Shown in pieces: positions 47,477 to 56,507 of a DNA stretch of 64,000 nucleotides. The notes under the pieces were generated by a model that did no database searches, was not told the origin of the DNA, and saw only the letters and a list, made by a program, of their open reading frames with translations. This DNA is from Serratia proteamaculans (GTDB lineage: Bacteria > Pseudomonadota > Gammaproteobacteria > Enterobacterales > Enterobacteriaceae). The DNA lies in NCBI RefSeq assembly GCF_008830365.1, contig NZ_WBKI01000002.1, positions 558,001-622,000 on the forward strand, given 5' to 3'. How positions within the stretch are numbered: position 1 is the first letter of the stretch; every line of letters begins with the position of its first letter. Both the position numbers and the translations under genes were made by a program.

Positions 47477-48169
47477 ATGATGCACAGAGAACGACACAGT
47501 ATAGAAAAGATAGGCTGGCTCAGAGCGGCTGTCCTTGGCGCGAACGATGGGATTGTTTCTACTGCAAGCTTACTGCTGGGAGTGGCATCCGCCAATGTCA
47601 CCCACCAAAGTATTCTGTTGACCGGCATTGCCGGTTTGGTCGCGGGCGCAATGTCGATGGCAACCGGTGAATATGTCTCGGTGTCTTCCCAGTCAGACAC
47701 CGAGAAAGCCGCTCTGGCAGAAGAACAGGCCGAGCTGGATGCCGACTTTCAGGGGGAATTCCGCGAGTTAACGTCAATTTATGTCCATCGTGGCCTGGAC
47801 GTCGCGCTGGCGAAGCAAGTGGCAGAAAAACTGATGAGCCACGACGCTTTAGCCGCACACGCGCGTGAGGAGTTGGGCATATCGGAAATCACTACCGCCC
47901 GCCCCTTGCAGGCCGCGTTAACCTCAGCCATGAGTTTCTCGGTTGGGGCAATACTGCCTCTGTTGGTCGCCGCAATGGTCACGATCCAGTGGGCAATCCC
48001 CACCATTGCCCTTTCTGCATTGGTTTCTCTGGCCATTCTTGGCGGTATTGCCGCTAAAGCCGGCGGGGCCCCGATAGGCCCCGGCATTATTCGCATTACT
48101 TTCTGGAGCACCCTGGCAATGGGGGCTTCATCAGGCGTCGGGGCATTTTTTGGATCGATAGCCGGCTAA
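47477..48169 (+). CDS. VIT family (CCC1-like) transporter
   Basis: 230 residues, five TM helices arranged as in plant/yeast vacuolar iron transporters: LRAAVLGANDGIVSTASLLLGV, then AGAMSMATGEYVSVSSQSDTE, a cytoplasmic acidic metal-binding helix pair, and SVGAILPLL in the second half. These proteins move Fe(II) or Mn(II) out of the cytosol. The ATG at 47477 follows GGGAGCGCC. The 257 bp upstream (47220-47476) show no gene or recognisable Fur/MntR box. Confidence 0.88.
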   Translation: MMHRERHSIEKIGWLRAAVLGANDGIVSTASLLLGVASANVTHQSILLTGIAGLVAGAMSMATGEYVSVSSQSDTEKAALAEEQAELDADFQGEFRELTSIYVHRGLDVALAKQVAEKLMSHDALAAHAREELGISEITTARPLQAALTSAMSFSVGAILPLLVAAMVTIQWAIPTIALSALVSLAILGGIAAKAGGAPIGPGIIRITFWSTLAMGASSGVGAFFGSIAG

Positions 48170-48210
48170 GATCAACAACTCTGTGAGGACACTCTGCACG
48201 TCATAAACGC

Positions 48211-48240
48211 AAAAAACCGCGCGGTTGCCCGCGCTGGTTG
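48211..48240 (-). terminator. Terminator of the transketolase operon
   Basis: On the minus strand, AACC(A)GCGCGG-GCAA-CCGCGCGGTT followed by TTTTTT, 12 nt after the stop of the C-terminal subunit gene. One bulged A in the stem. Confidence 0.88.
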
Positions 48241-48251
48241 TTATAGCAAAA

Positions 48252-49187
48252 TTAGTGCATCTTCTGCGCCAGTACAGCAATAGCGGCTGCATCAAAACCG
48301 TGGTGCTGACGCAGCCAGCCGCGATCGGCCGCCGCCGCATATTCTCCATCAGGGATCCCCAGACGCTTGAGCGGAATGCCGACACCCGCTTCGGCCAGCA
48401 CTTCCGCAACCAAACTTCCTAACCCGCCATTCACGTTATGTTCTTCAACCGTAATCACCGCTTTGCATGGTTTCAGTGCCAGCAGCAACGCTGCCGCATC
48501 GCAAGGACGAATTGAAGGGACGCTGACCACTTTGGCCTGAATCCCCGCGTCAGCAAGTCTTTGCGCAGCATCGACAACTTCATGTACCGTCGATCCGGTT
48601 GCTACCAGCGCAATATCCTCACCTTCGCGCAGCGTCACCACGGCCCCCGGCACAAACTGATAATTTTCATCATGCAGTTCCGGCAGCGCCTTACCATCGA
48701 GGCGAATATAAACCGGCCCCTGATAGCGAATGGCATAATCGATAATCTGCCGACATTCTCGCGGTGAAGAGGGCGCGAAAATCTGAATATTGCCGAAGCC
48801 GCGCATCACTGCCAGATCGTCAATCGCGTGGTGGGTACTCGCCAGCGGGCCATAGCTGGCCCCTGCGTTGAGACCGAACAGTTTGACGTTAGTATTGTTG
48901 TAGCAAACGTCGACTTTAATTTGCTCATTGGCGCGAGAGATCAGGAAGGGGGCGGCATTACAGGTCACCGCCACTTTCCCGCCCAGCGCCAGCCCGGCCG
49001 CCGTTCCGACCATGCTCTGCTCGGCGATCCCTACGTTAACCAGGCGGCCTGGGAATTGTTTAATAAAAGGGGCAATCTTTGCCGTCGACGTTGAGTCAGC
49101 CACCACCGGTACCAGATCAATACCGCTTTCAACAGCATCAATAAACGCTTGAACCATTACGCTCGCCAGGTGTTCTGCATTACTCAT
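48252..49187 (-). CDS. Transketolase-like protein, C-terminal (pyrimidine-binding) subunit
   Basis: 311 residues covering the Pyr and C-terminal domains of a transketolase. VNVGIAEQSMVGTAAGLAL contains the catalytic Glu that activates thiamine diphosphate; ITVEEHNVNGGLGSLVAEVL is the C-terminal domain. It overlaps its N-terminal partner by 8 bp and follows it in the operon, so the two make one enzyme. Similar split pairs include AptA/AptB (apulose-4-phosphate transketolase) and other sugar-locus enzymes. The substrate is presumably the phosphorylated ketose made by the divergent kinase. Confidence 0.9.
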   Translation of the reverse strand: MSNAEHLASVMVQAFIDAVESGIDLVPVVADSTSTAKIAPFIKQFPGRLVNVGIAEQSMVGTAAGLALGGKVAVTCNAAPFLISRANEQIKVDVCYNNTNVKLFGLNAGASYGPLASTHHAIDDLAVMRGFGNIQIFAPSSPRECRQIIDYAIRYQGPVYIRLDGKALPELHDENYQFVPGAVVTLREGEDIALVATGSTVHEVVDAAQRLADAGIQAKVVSVPSIRPCDAAALLLALKPCKAVITVEEHNVNGGLGSLVAEVLAEAGVGIPLKRLGIPDGEYAAAADRGWLRQHHGFDAAAIAVLAQKMH

Positions 49188-50010
49188 CTTTCAATTCCTC
49201 CAGTGCCAGTGCAATTTCTTCGCCTTTCGGTACCCGGTGATGCCATTCCGGGCGCCCCTGGATAAAGGAGATACCGGCACCTTTCGTGGTATTGGCGATA
49301 ATAACGTTGGGTTTACCTTCCTGTTTCAGGCCTTCCAGCGTCGCAACCACCGATGCCATGTCATTTCCCTGGCACTCGGTCACCGTCATACCGAAGGCTT
49401 TCCATTTATCGGCCAGCGGATCGGTGTTCATAATTTCGTGGGTCGGCCCTGCCAACTGGAGGTTGTTCTTGTCATTAATGATAACGATGTTATCGAGCCC
49501 GTAGTGTGCTGCAGCCAAGGCCGCCTCCCAGTTACTGCCTTCAGTCAGTTCGCCATCGCCGGTAATTAAAAAGATGCGGCGGGCGCTATTACTTTTTTTC
49601 GCAGCCAGCGCCAACCCCACGGCAACCGGCAAGCCGTGGCCCAGCGCGCCGGTGTTGAGTTCGATACCTGGGGTTTTCTGCCGAACCGGGTGGCCAGGAA
49701 GATGGGAATTCGGATGCTGATAGGTTTCCAGCCAGTCAACGGGGAAGAAACCCGCTTCGGCCAACACGCAGTAGTAGCATCCCACCGCGTGGCCTTTGGA
49801 CTGGATGTAAATATCGCGCTGGTCGTCAGCAATACGTTCTGGCGCAACATTCAGAATACGAAAGTAGAGTGCAGTGATCAGTTCAACCTGAGACAGGTCG
49901 GCTCCGGTATGCCCACCGGCAGGGCTGTTGGCATTCAATCTGACGATATGGCGACGTATGGCGCGGGCTTTACGCTCAAGTGCCGGGACATCATAGCTAT
50001 AGGGATTCAT
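49180..50010 (-). CDS. Transketolase-like protein, N-terminal (thiamine diphosphate-binding) subunit
   Basis: 276 residues, the PP domain of transketolase. The thiamine diphosphate/Mg motif is GDGELTEGSNWEAAL...IINDKNN (GDG-x-NN). RRHIVRLNANSPAGGHTG and GALGHGLPVAVGLALAAK are family landmarks with the active-site His. AGAGG precedes the ATG at 50010. First of a two-gene leftward operon, divergent from the SorC regulator. Confidence 0.92.
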   Translation of the reverse strand: MNPYSYDVPALERKARAIRRHIVRLNANSPAGGHTGADLSQVELITALYFRILNVAPERIADDQRDIYIQSKGHAVGCYYCVLAEAGFFPVDWLETYQHPNSHLPGHPVRQKTPGIELNTGALGHGLPVAVGLALAAKKSNSARRIFLITGDGELTEGSNWEAALAAAHYGLDNIVIINDKNNLQLAGPTHEIMNTDPLADKWKAFGMTVTECQGNDMASVVATLEGLKQEGKPNVIIANTTKGAGISFIQGRPEWHHRVPKGEEIALALEELKDE

Positions 50011-50377
50011 TTAATACCTCTGAATTTATTTTCAACTTGGAATATTTATTCCGTCAGGGACTAAAAAAACCAGATATCCCCAGACAAGGCATCGCAAGGC
50101 TTCCGCCGCTGCATCATACTCAGGAACATTCTGCCTCCTTACCACCAAGCTTATCTGCGCCTGGATACTTTTTTCAGTTGACCTGGAATCATCAATGAAT
50201 ATATATTCAATAACGATTCTTTATTCAATTATGCAGTCGTTGTTCTGTTTTTGTCCATAGCTGATTTTGAGTATTGGTGAAAGTTAGATATCTATCACAC
50301 TTAAATGTCTTTTCTTTTCGCGTATGATAAAGAGCTCTAACATAATGGCTGCACGTAAATGATTTTCGGGGATATAT
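50011..50377. other. Divergent control region of the sugar locus
   Basis: 367 bp, A+T-rich, no gene. Holds the promoter of the transketolase pair (- strand) with the palindrome at 50196-50209, and a likely sorC-gene promoter: TTAAAT (50302-50307) and TATGAT (50324-50329), 16 bp apart. GGGGAT before ATG 50378 is the ribosome-binding site. Confidence 0.6.
50196..50209. promoter_or_regulatory. Putative operator of the SorC-type regulator, site 1
   Basis: TGAATATATATTCA, a perfect 14-bp palindrome about 190 bp upstream of the transketolase start. The inner 13 bases recur upstream of the kinase operon at 51559-51571, and I see no other copy in the window. Confidence 0.65.
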
Positions 50378-51328
50378 ATGGCTAAGCAGGATGAACAACG
50401 GCTATTAGTTAAGATTGCTACGCTTTACTATCTTGAAGGACAAAAGCAGTCCGATATTGCTCAACTTCTCTCGCTTTCTCAGTCATTTATCTCCCGAGCA
50501 ATTACGCGTTGCCAAAAGGAAGGCGTGGTCAAAATTAGCGTTGTTCAGCCATCGAATATTTTCCTGAATCTTGAAAAAGGTCTTGAGGATCGGTACGGAA
50601 TTAAACAAGCCATCGTGGTGGATACCGAAGAGGATGCCAACGATCACACCATTAAGCGCGCCATCGGTTCTGCCGCCGCCCACTATCTGGAAACGCGATT
50701 ACGGCCGAAAGATCTGATTGGCGTCTCTTCCTGGAGCTCGACAATCCGCGCCATGGTCGATGAGGTTCACGCCCAAAACCTAAAGGCTAACGGTGTTATT
50801 CAACTACTGGGCGGCGTGGGGCCTAACGGTAACGTGCAGGCTACCATCCTCACCCAAACCCTGGCGCAACATCTGAACTGTGATGCCTGGCTGCTACCCT
50901 CCCAGAGCATTGAAGGCTCGACGGAGGAAAAAAATCGTCTTGTTGCCAGTAAAGATGTCGCCAATGTGATTGCTCGCTTCGATGAAGTCGATATTGCCAT
51001 CGTCGGTATTGGCATTCTCGAACCCTCACAACTGCTCAAAACTTCAGGAAACTATTACCACGAAGATATGCTTCAAGTGTTGGCGGAACGTGGAGCGGTC
51101 GGCGACATCTGTTTGCATTACTACGATAAGAACGGCCAGGCTGTGTTACGCGATGATGAAGATCCTGTTATCGGCATGGCGCTGGAGAAAGTGAAAAAGT
51201 GCCCTAATGTGGTTGCCCTTGCCGGTGGCGCCGATAAGGTTGCCGCTATCAAAGGCGCGCTCTCGGGTGGTTACATCGATGTTTTAATCACGGACTACCC
51301 AACCGCGCGCCTGCTTGTCGCCGGTTAA
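50378..51328 (+). CDS. SorC/DeoR-type sugar-responsive regulator
   Basis: 316 residues. An N-terminal HTH (LYYLEGQKQSDIAQLLSLSQSFISR, about 15-45) joins a sugar-binding SorC domain with IGVSSWSSTIRAMVD and the phosphosugar-loop-like GVGPNGNVQATIL. LAGGADKVAAIKGAL near the end is the family signature. Such proteins usually bind a phosphorylated sugar from the pathway they control. It sits between the two arms of the catabolic locus and probably controls both through GAATATATATTC. Confidence 0.9.
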   Translation: MAKQDEQRLLVKIATLYYLEGQKQSDIAQLLSLSQSFISRAITRCQKEGVVKISVVQPSNIFLNLEKGLEDRYGIKQAIVVDTEEDANDHTIKRAIGSAAAHYLETRLRPKDLIGVSSWSSTIRAMVDEVHAQNLKANGVIQLLGGVGPNGNVQATILTQTLAQHLNCDAWLLPSQSIEGSTEEKNRLVASKDVANVIARFDEVDIAIVGIGILEPSQLLKTSGNYYHEDMLQVLAERGAVGDICLHYYDKNGQAVLRDDEDPVIGMALEKVKKCPNVVALAGGADKVAAIKGALSGGYIDVLITDYPTARLLVAG

Positions 51329-51354
51329 CTTCCCAGCCAAACACTTTCTCAAGA

Positions 51355-51382
51355 CCTTTACGCTTTAACCCGAGCGTAAAGG
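51355..51382. terminator. Hairpin after the SorC-type gene
   Basis: CCTTTACGC-TTTAACCCGA-GCGTAAAGG, a perfect 9-bp stem 26 nt after the stop, without a long T-tract. Confidence 0.55.
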
Positions 51383-51474
51383 TATAGAAAATAAACACAT
51401 ATATTTCAATATCATAATTACACCCACCCTCACTCTCTTTCACCCACATCCGCAAGCGTCATCGATCGGATAAG

Positions 51475-51490
51475 TGTGATTGCCAGCACA
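51475..51490. promoter_or_regulatory. CRP-like site
   Basis: TGTGA-TTGCCA-GCACA fits the CRP consensus TGTGA-N6-TCACA with one mismatch in the right half. It lies about 200 bp upstream of the kinase gene, consistent with catabolite control. Confidence 0.55.
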
Positions 51491-51558
51491 ATTGATAACT
51501 TTTCCTGTAGCCCGACGGTAACTTTCTGGCTAAGGTATTAAATAAATAATCACTATCG

Positions 51559-51571
51559 AATATATATTCAG
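51559..51571. promoter_or_regulatory. Putative operator of the SorC-type regulator, site 2
   Basis: GAATATATATTCA, containing a perfect 12-bp palindrome shared with 50196-50209. It is flanked by TCACT and AGTGA, themselves inverted repeats, extending the dyad. Confidence 0.65.
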
Positions 51572-51691
51572 TGATTAAATAAGTGAAAACGAATTGTCAC
51601 ATCATGGCCTGCCAGGCAGCAGTGCGAGAACGAGGAATGCCTCCCCTTCCCCCTCCGCGCCAGGACAAAGTGTGACTCAGGAGACGACCTA

Positions 51692-53212
51692 ATGCAGGCA
51701 ACACGTAAAGAGTTAATCATTGCACTGGACGAAGGCACCACTAACGCCAAAGCCGTCGTACTCGATAGCCGCGGACACATTGTGGTGAAATTCTCTCAGC
51801 CGCTGGCAATTCAAACGCCGCGCGACGGCTGGGTCGAGCAGTCGGGCGAGCTACTGGTTGAAGCCTCACTCGACGTTATCGCTAAAGCCGTTGAATACGT
51901 TGGCGCAGAAAACGTTGCTGCATTAGCTGTCAGCAATCAGCGCGAGACCGCCATTGGCTGGTATCGCCAGAGCGGTAAACCGATTAACGCCGCCATCTCC
52001 TGGCAGTGTACCCGCAGCGCCGATTTTTGCGATGAACTGCGTTGCGAGAACAAAGAACAGCAAATTAAAACCGCCACCGGACTGCCGATAGCTCCCTTGT
52101 TCTCTGCCTCAAAAATGCGCTGGTTGCTGGCGTCTCTTCCTGAAGGCCGCCAGCTCGCAGAACGCGGAGAAATCTGCCTTGGCACCATCGATAGCTGGCT
52201 GCTGTGGAATTTAACCCAGGGTGAGGCGTTCTATTGCGATCACTCCAATGCCGCACGCACCCAGTTGCTGAACCTGCAAACCGGGCAGTGGGACAACGAG
52301 ATGCTGGCGCTGTTCCAGATCCCTCTTGCCGCACTGCCGGAGATTAAACCTTCCAGCGGATTATTTGGTTATACCCGCGGGCTAAACGCGATCCCGGATG
52401 GTATTCCGGTGATGGCGATGGTGGGAGACTCCCATGCCGCACTGTTTGGTCACGCCCTCGGCGAACTGGGCTGCGTTAAAGCCACCTACGGGACAGGCTC
52501 CTCGGTGATGGCACCGGTGCAATCGGCAAAATGCGACATTGACGCGCTGGCCACCACCATTGCCTGGCACGATGGCGATCGCATCACCTATGGGCTGGAG
52601 GGCAATATCCCACATACCGGTGATGCCGTTGCGTGGATGGCTGACAGCACGGGCTTAAGCGAGCTTTCCGCTGCCGAACGGGCTCACGAACTCAATACCC
52701 TGCCCGCCTCCGTGGAATCTACGTTAGGCGTCTATTTTGTGCCTGCATTAACCGGCCTTGGCGCGCCGTGGTGGGATGACAGCGCTCGCGGCGTGATTTG
52801 CGGCCTGAGCCGTGGTGTCAAACGCGCACATCTGATTCGTGCTGCACTGGAGTCAATTACCTATCAAATCGCCGATGTGGTTGTCGCTATGCGCCAGCAG
52901 GATGACTTTCACTTAACAGCATTAATGGTCGACGGTGGCCCAACGAAAAACGACTGGCTAATGCAGTATCAGGCAGACCTGCTGGGTTGCCCGGTGATGC
53001 GCAGCAATGTTGCCGAACTTTCGGCGATTGGTGCCGCCCTACTCGCCCGCAAAGCCCTCACGCCAGGTTCGATTACCGACCTGAAGGGCTTTTTAACCGA
53101 ACACAGTGAATTTATCCCCGACATGGCCCGCCACCAGCGCCTGCAAAAAAGATGGCAGGAGTGGCGCCATGCGGTGAACAGAACATTATGGAAACCGGCA
53201 TCGTCCACCTGA
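51692..53212 (+). CDS. FGGY family carbohydrate kinase
   Basis: 506 residues, glycerol-kinase-like. The N-terminal ATPase-fold phosphate loop is IALDEGTTNAKAVVLD; SNQRETAIGWY is the substrate-domain region; the second-domain signature is LMVDGGPTKNDWLMQYQADLLG with AELSAIGAALLA. Probably phosphorylates the ketose formed by the dehydrogenases downstream, producing the substrate of the divergent transketolase; apulose kinases belong to this family. First gene of a seven-gene rightward operon. Confidence 0.9.
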   Translation: MQATRKELIIALDEGTTNAKAVVLDSRGHIVVKFSQPLAIQTPRDGWVEQSGELLVEASLDVIAKAVEYVGAENVAALAVSNQRETAIGWYRQSGKPINAAISWQCTRSADFCDELRCENKEQQIKTATGLPIAPLFSASKMRWLLASLPEGRQLAERGEICLGTIDSWLLWNLTQGEAFYCDHSNAARTQLLNLQTGQWDNEMLALFQIPLAALPEIKPSSGLFGYTRGLNAIPDGIPVMAMVGDSHAALFGHALGELGCVKATYGTGSSVMAPVQSAKCDIDALATTIAWHDGDRITYGLEGNIPHTGDAVAWMADSTGLSELSAAERAHELNTLPASVESTLGVYFVPALTGLGAPWWDDSARGVICGLSRGVKRAHLIRAALESITYQIADVVVAMRQQDDFHLTALMVDGGPTKNDWLMQYQADLLGCPVMRSNVAELSAIGAALLARKALTPGSITDLKGFLTEHSEFIPDMARHQRLQKRWQEWRHAVNRTLWKPASST

Positions 53213-53345
53213 CGCCCACCAGGGAATCTTCGTGTGCGACGAACCTTAATCATCAACCAAAGGAGCCTCTCACCCATAAACTTGATATTCAGGCCTTACG
53301 TTGTTTCACCGTACCCGACAATAACAACCAAGAGAGAACATTGTC

Positions 53346-54281
53346 ATGAAATTACGTTTAACGCTTTTAACTGTTGCTACCCTGACCGCTTTTTCTTTTA
53401 CTGCCCAGGCAGTGGAAAAAGGCACCATCATGATCATGGTAAATTCGCTGGATAATCCGTATTACGCTTCTGAAGCCAAAGGTGCCAGCGAGAAAGCAAA
53501 AGAACTGGGATACCAAACCACAATTCTGTCGCATGGTGAAGATGTAAAAAAACAGAATGAACTGATTGATACAGCCATCGGTAAAAAAGTTCAGGGGATT
53601 ATCCTTGATAATGCCGACTCAACCGCCAGCGTCGCAGCAATTGAGAAAGCAAAGAAATCAGGTATTCCGGTGATCTTAATCAACAGGGAAATCCCTGTTG
53701 ATGATGTCGCTCTTGAACAAATCACCCATAATAACTTCCAGGCTGGTTCTGAAGTCGCCAACGTATTTGTTGAGAAGATGACGGAAAAGGGAAAATATGC
53801 CGAACTGACCTGTAACCTTGCTGACAATAACTGCGTTACCCGTTCTAAATCTTTCCATCAGGTCATCGACCAATACCCGGATATGGTCAGCGTCGCGAAA
53901 CAAGATGCCAAAGGGACGTTAATCGACGGCAAACGCATTATGGACAGCATTCTGCAGGCGCATCCTGACGTGAAAGGCGTAATTTGCGGCAACGGCCCTG
54001 TCGCACTGGGCGTTATTGCCGCGCTGAAAGCCGCGAATCGCACCGATGTTGTGGTTGTCGGTATTGATGGCAGCAACGATGAACGCGATGCCGTTAAAGC
54101 AGGAACCCTGCAAGCCACGGTGATGCTCCAGGCTCAGGCGATTGCCGCTCAGGGTGTTACCGACCTCGATAACTACCTGCAAAAAGGTGAAAAACCGGCA
54201 AAACAACGCGTTATGTTCCGCGGCATTCTGATCACCAAAGACAATGCAGACAAAGTTCAGGACTTCAACATCAAGTCCTGA
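53346..54281 (+). CDS. Sugar ABC transporter periplasmic binding protein
   Basis: 311 residues, RbsB-like (Peripla_BP_4). A signal peptide is cut near AQA|VEK (about residue 22). GTIMIMVNSLDNPYYASEAKG, VQGIILDNADS, VILINREIP and VVVGIDGSNDERDAV are the sugar-contact strands of ribose/xylitol-type receptors. Belongs with the ATPase and permease downstream. Confidence 0.93.
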   Translation: MKLRLTLLTVATLTAFSFTAQAVEKGTIMIMVNSLDNPYYASEAKGASEKAKELGYQTTILSHGEDVKKQNELIDTAIGKKVQGIILDNADSTASVAAIEKAKKSGIPVILINREIPVDDVALEQITHNNFQAGSEVANVFVEKMTEKGKYAELTCNLADNNCVTRSKSFHQVIDQYPDMVSVAKQDAKGTLIDGKRIMDSILQAHPDVKGVICGNGPVALGVIAALKAANRTDVVVVGIDGSNDERDAVKAGTLQATVMLQAQAIAAQGVTDLDNYLQKGEKPAKQRVMFRGILITKDNADKVQDFNIKS

Positions 54282-54323
54282 GTTCGGGTTGTTGCGCCCC
54301 TTCGGGGGCGTATAGGAGAGTTT

Positions 54324-54944
54324 ATGTATAAAAAAACCTGGCTGGCACTGGCCGTTCTTGCGCTTGGAGGCTGTCGTATAGTCTCTCAGCAAGAGCTGGC
54401 CGATCTTAAATCCCCGCCCAATCCGCATATGGCGAATATCGATCAGACGTGGCAAGACAAAGTGGTTCCCCAGATCGTTTCTCAGGCCCGTCCCGTTGCC
54501 GAGTTAATGACAGCCTTACGCGCGGCTAAAGATATTGATAGCGCTTGCAAAATATTAGGCTATCGCGCTCAGGATGAGAATCCGTGCATTTTTTACGTCA
54601 AGGTTGAAGGCAATATCACCCATATTGATTCGACTTCCCGTAGCGGAAAAATGACGATTCAGGATACCGGCGGCAGCAATGTTGTGGTGCAAATTGGCCC
54701 AACGCTGCGCGGCACGCTCTTACGCGACGCCTACCAGGACACCAGTTATCAGGACTTTAACGACCAGGTTCTGTTTGGCGAATATGGCCAGGCCATTAAC
54801 GAACATGCGGTAAAAATGATTCAAGCGGCACAAGTTAAAACGGGCGAAGCTACGCAAGTGTATGGCGTATTCTCGGCCTGGGATATTCCGCAAACCATTC
54901 CTGATATTACGCCGGCGAAAATTGTTCGTTTGGGAGGGAAATAA
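54324..54944 (+). CDS. DUF2291 family lipoprotein
   Basis: 206 residues. Signal peptide with lipobox ALGGC (Cys17) and an acidic/polar mature part; FSAWDIPQTIPDITPAKIVRLGGK at the end is conserved in the family as I recall. DUF2291 genes sit in ribose-type sugar ABC operons, between binding protein and ATPase as here. The role is unknown; an accessory of the transporter in the cell envelope is plausible. Confidence 0.85.
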   Translation: MYKKTWLALAVLALGGCRIVSQQELADLKSPPNPHMANIDQTWQDKVVPQIVSQARPVAELMTALRAAKDIDSACKILGYRAQDENPCIFYVKVEGNITHIDSTSRSGKMTIQDTGGSNVVVQIGPTLRGTLLRDAYQDTSYQDFNDQVLFGEYGQAINEHAVKMIQAAQVKTGEATQVYGVFSAWDIPQTIPDITPAKIVRLGGK

Positions 54945-54945
54945 A

Positions 54946-56490
54946 ATGCCACAGCAAGAACTCGTCACTCCCCAAACAGTCGAATCTGAAGTTATTATCG
55001 AAACCCGTGAGTTGTCCCGCGTCTATCCAGGGGTCGTGGCCTTAGATAACGTGAGCTACCGGGTCTATCGAAATAAAGTAAACGTTCTGATCGGAGAGAA
55101 TGGTGCGGGTAAATCCACCATGATGAAAATGCTTGCTGGCGTTGAAACCCCTTCCTCCGGTCAAATTATTCTTGAGGGCACCCCGGTTTCCCTTAGCTCG
55201 ACTCACCAGGCCGAAAGGAAGGGAATCAGCATCATTTTTCAGGAATTAAATTTATTCCCGAACATGAACATCATGGATAATATCTTCATGGCTAACGAGT
55301 TTTTTCAGAAAGGGAAAATCAACGAAAAGTATCAATATGAGTTAGCCAAAAAACTACTGGAAAGACTGGAGCTCAATGTCGATCCCTATACACAACTTGG
55401 CGAATTAGGTATCGGCCACCAGCAGTTGGTCGAAATTGCACGTGCACTGTCGAAAGACACTCGCGTATTAATCATGGATGAACCTACTTCTGCACTAAGC
55501 CAGTCGGAAGTTAAAATCCTGTTTAACGTTATTGAGCAGCTTAAACGTCGCGGCGTCACCATTATTTATATTTCCCATCGACTGGAAGAACTGATGGAAA
55601 TTGGCGATCACATTACCATTTTCCGCGATGGACGCTTTATCAGTGAACGTAATGTCAGCGATGCCAGCATTCCCTGGATTATCGAACAGATGGTGGGTGA
55701 TAAGAAAAAACATTTCGACTATCAGCCCGCGCAGAAAGGCGAGGCGGTACTTGCCGTTGAAGGTCTGACAGCGCTACACCACAGCGGCGGATATAAGCTC
55801 AACGATGTGAGCTTCACGCTGAGTAAAGGGGAAGTGATCGGTATTTACGGTCTGCTGGGTGCCGGACGCACGGAGCTGTTTAAAGGCCTGATAGGACTGA
55901 TGCCTTGCCAGAATGGCAGCGTCCATCTTAATGGCGAAAACATTGGTAAAGCCCAGTTTCAAGCCCGACTTAAAAAAGGCCTGGCGTTAGTTCCCGAGGA
56001 CCGACAGGGCGAAGGCGTGGTACAGATTATGTCGATTCAATCGAATATGACCTTATCAGATCTTAGCCTGAAAGGTTTTCGCCAGGCATGGAAATGGCTC
56101 AACCCGCAAAAAGAACACGCCAGCGTCAAAGAGATGATCCGCGAGCTCGCTATCAAAGTCAGCGACCCTGAACTGCCGATTACGTCCTTAAGCGGGGGCA
56201 ATCAACAAAAAGTGGTGTTAGGCAAAGCCCTAATGACACGTCCACAGGTTGTTTTTCTCGATGAACCCACTCGCGGTATCGACGTCGGTGCCAAAACTGA
56301 CGTTTATCACCTGATAGGCAAAATGGCCCAACAGGGTCTGGCCGTGATGTTCTCTTCATCGGAACTGGATGAAGTCATGGCGCTGGCTGATCGAATTTTG
56401 GTGATGGCCGATGGCCGAATTACCGCCGATTTACCGCGTCATGCGGTTACCCGCGAAAAATTAATCGCGGCTTCAACACCTCAAGATTAA
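54946..56490 (+). CDS. Sugar ABC transporter ATP-binding protein (RbsA-like)
   Basis: 514 residues with two ABC domains in tandem. First: Walker A GENGAGKST, Walker B VLIMDEPTSAL, with GIGHQQLVEIARAL in the signature position. Second: degenerate Walker A-like GLLGAGRTEL, signature LSGGNQQKV, Walker B VVFLDEPTRGIDVGAKTDVY. The start MPQQELVTP lies two bases after the DUF2291 stop; a longer frame overlaps that gene. Confidence 0.94.
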   Translation: MPQQELVTPQTVESEVIIETRELSRVYPGVVALDNVSYRVYRNKVNVLIGENGAGKSTMMKMLAGVETPSSGQIILEGTPVSLSSTHQAERKGISIIFQELNLFPNMNIMDNIFMANEFFQKGKINEKYQYELAKKLLERLELNVDPYTQLGELGIGHQQLVEIARALSKDTRVLIMDEPTSALSQSEVKILFNVIEQLKRRGVTIIYISHRLEELMEIGDHITIFRDGRFISERNVSDASIPWIIEQMVGDKKKHFDYQPAQKGEAVLAVEGLTALHHSGGYKLNDVSFTLSKGEVIGIYGLLGAGRTELFKGLIGLMPCQNGSVHLNGENIGKAQFQARLKKGLALVPEDRQGEGVVQIMSIQSNMTLSDLSLKGFRQAWKWLNPQKEHASVKEMIRELAIKVSDPELPITSLSGGNQQKVVLGKALMTRPQVVFLDEPTRGIDVGAKTDVYHLIGKMAQQGLAVMFSSSELDEVMALADRILVMADGRITADLPRHAVTREKLIAASTPQD

Positions 56491-56507
56491 TCAGGCTGGA
56501 ACCCATC

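Larger units (their letters stand above)
51329..51691 (+). other. Control region of the kinase-ABC operon
   Basis: 363 bp with no gene. Contents in order: a 9-bp hairpin CCTTTACGC/GCGTAAAGG (51355-51382) ending the regulator transcript, a CRP-like site (51475-51490), the GAATATATATTC palindrome (51559-51570), and the GGAG ribosome-binding site of the kinase. No clear -10/-35 pair stands out. Confidence 0.6.

Noticed and set aside
50270-50300. GATATCTATCACAC region as a second CRP site
   Set aside because: Only the TCACA half is good; the opposite half lies at the wrong distance.
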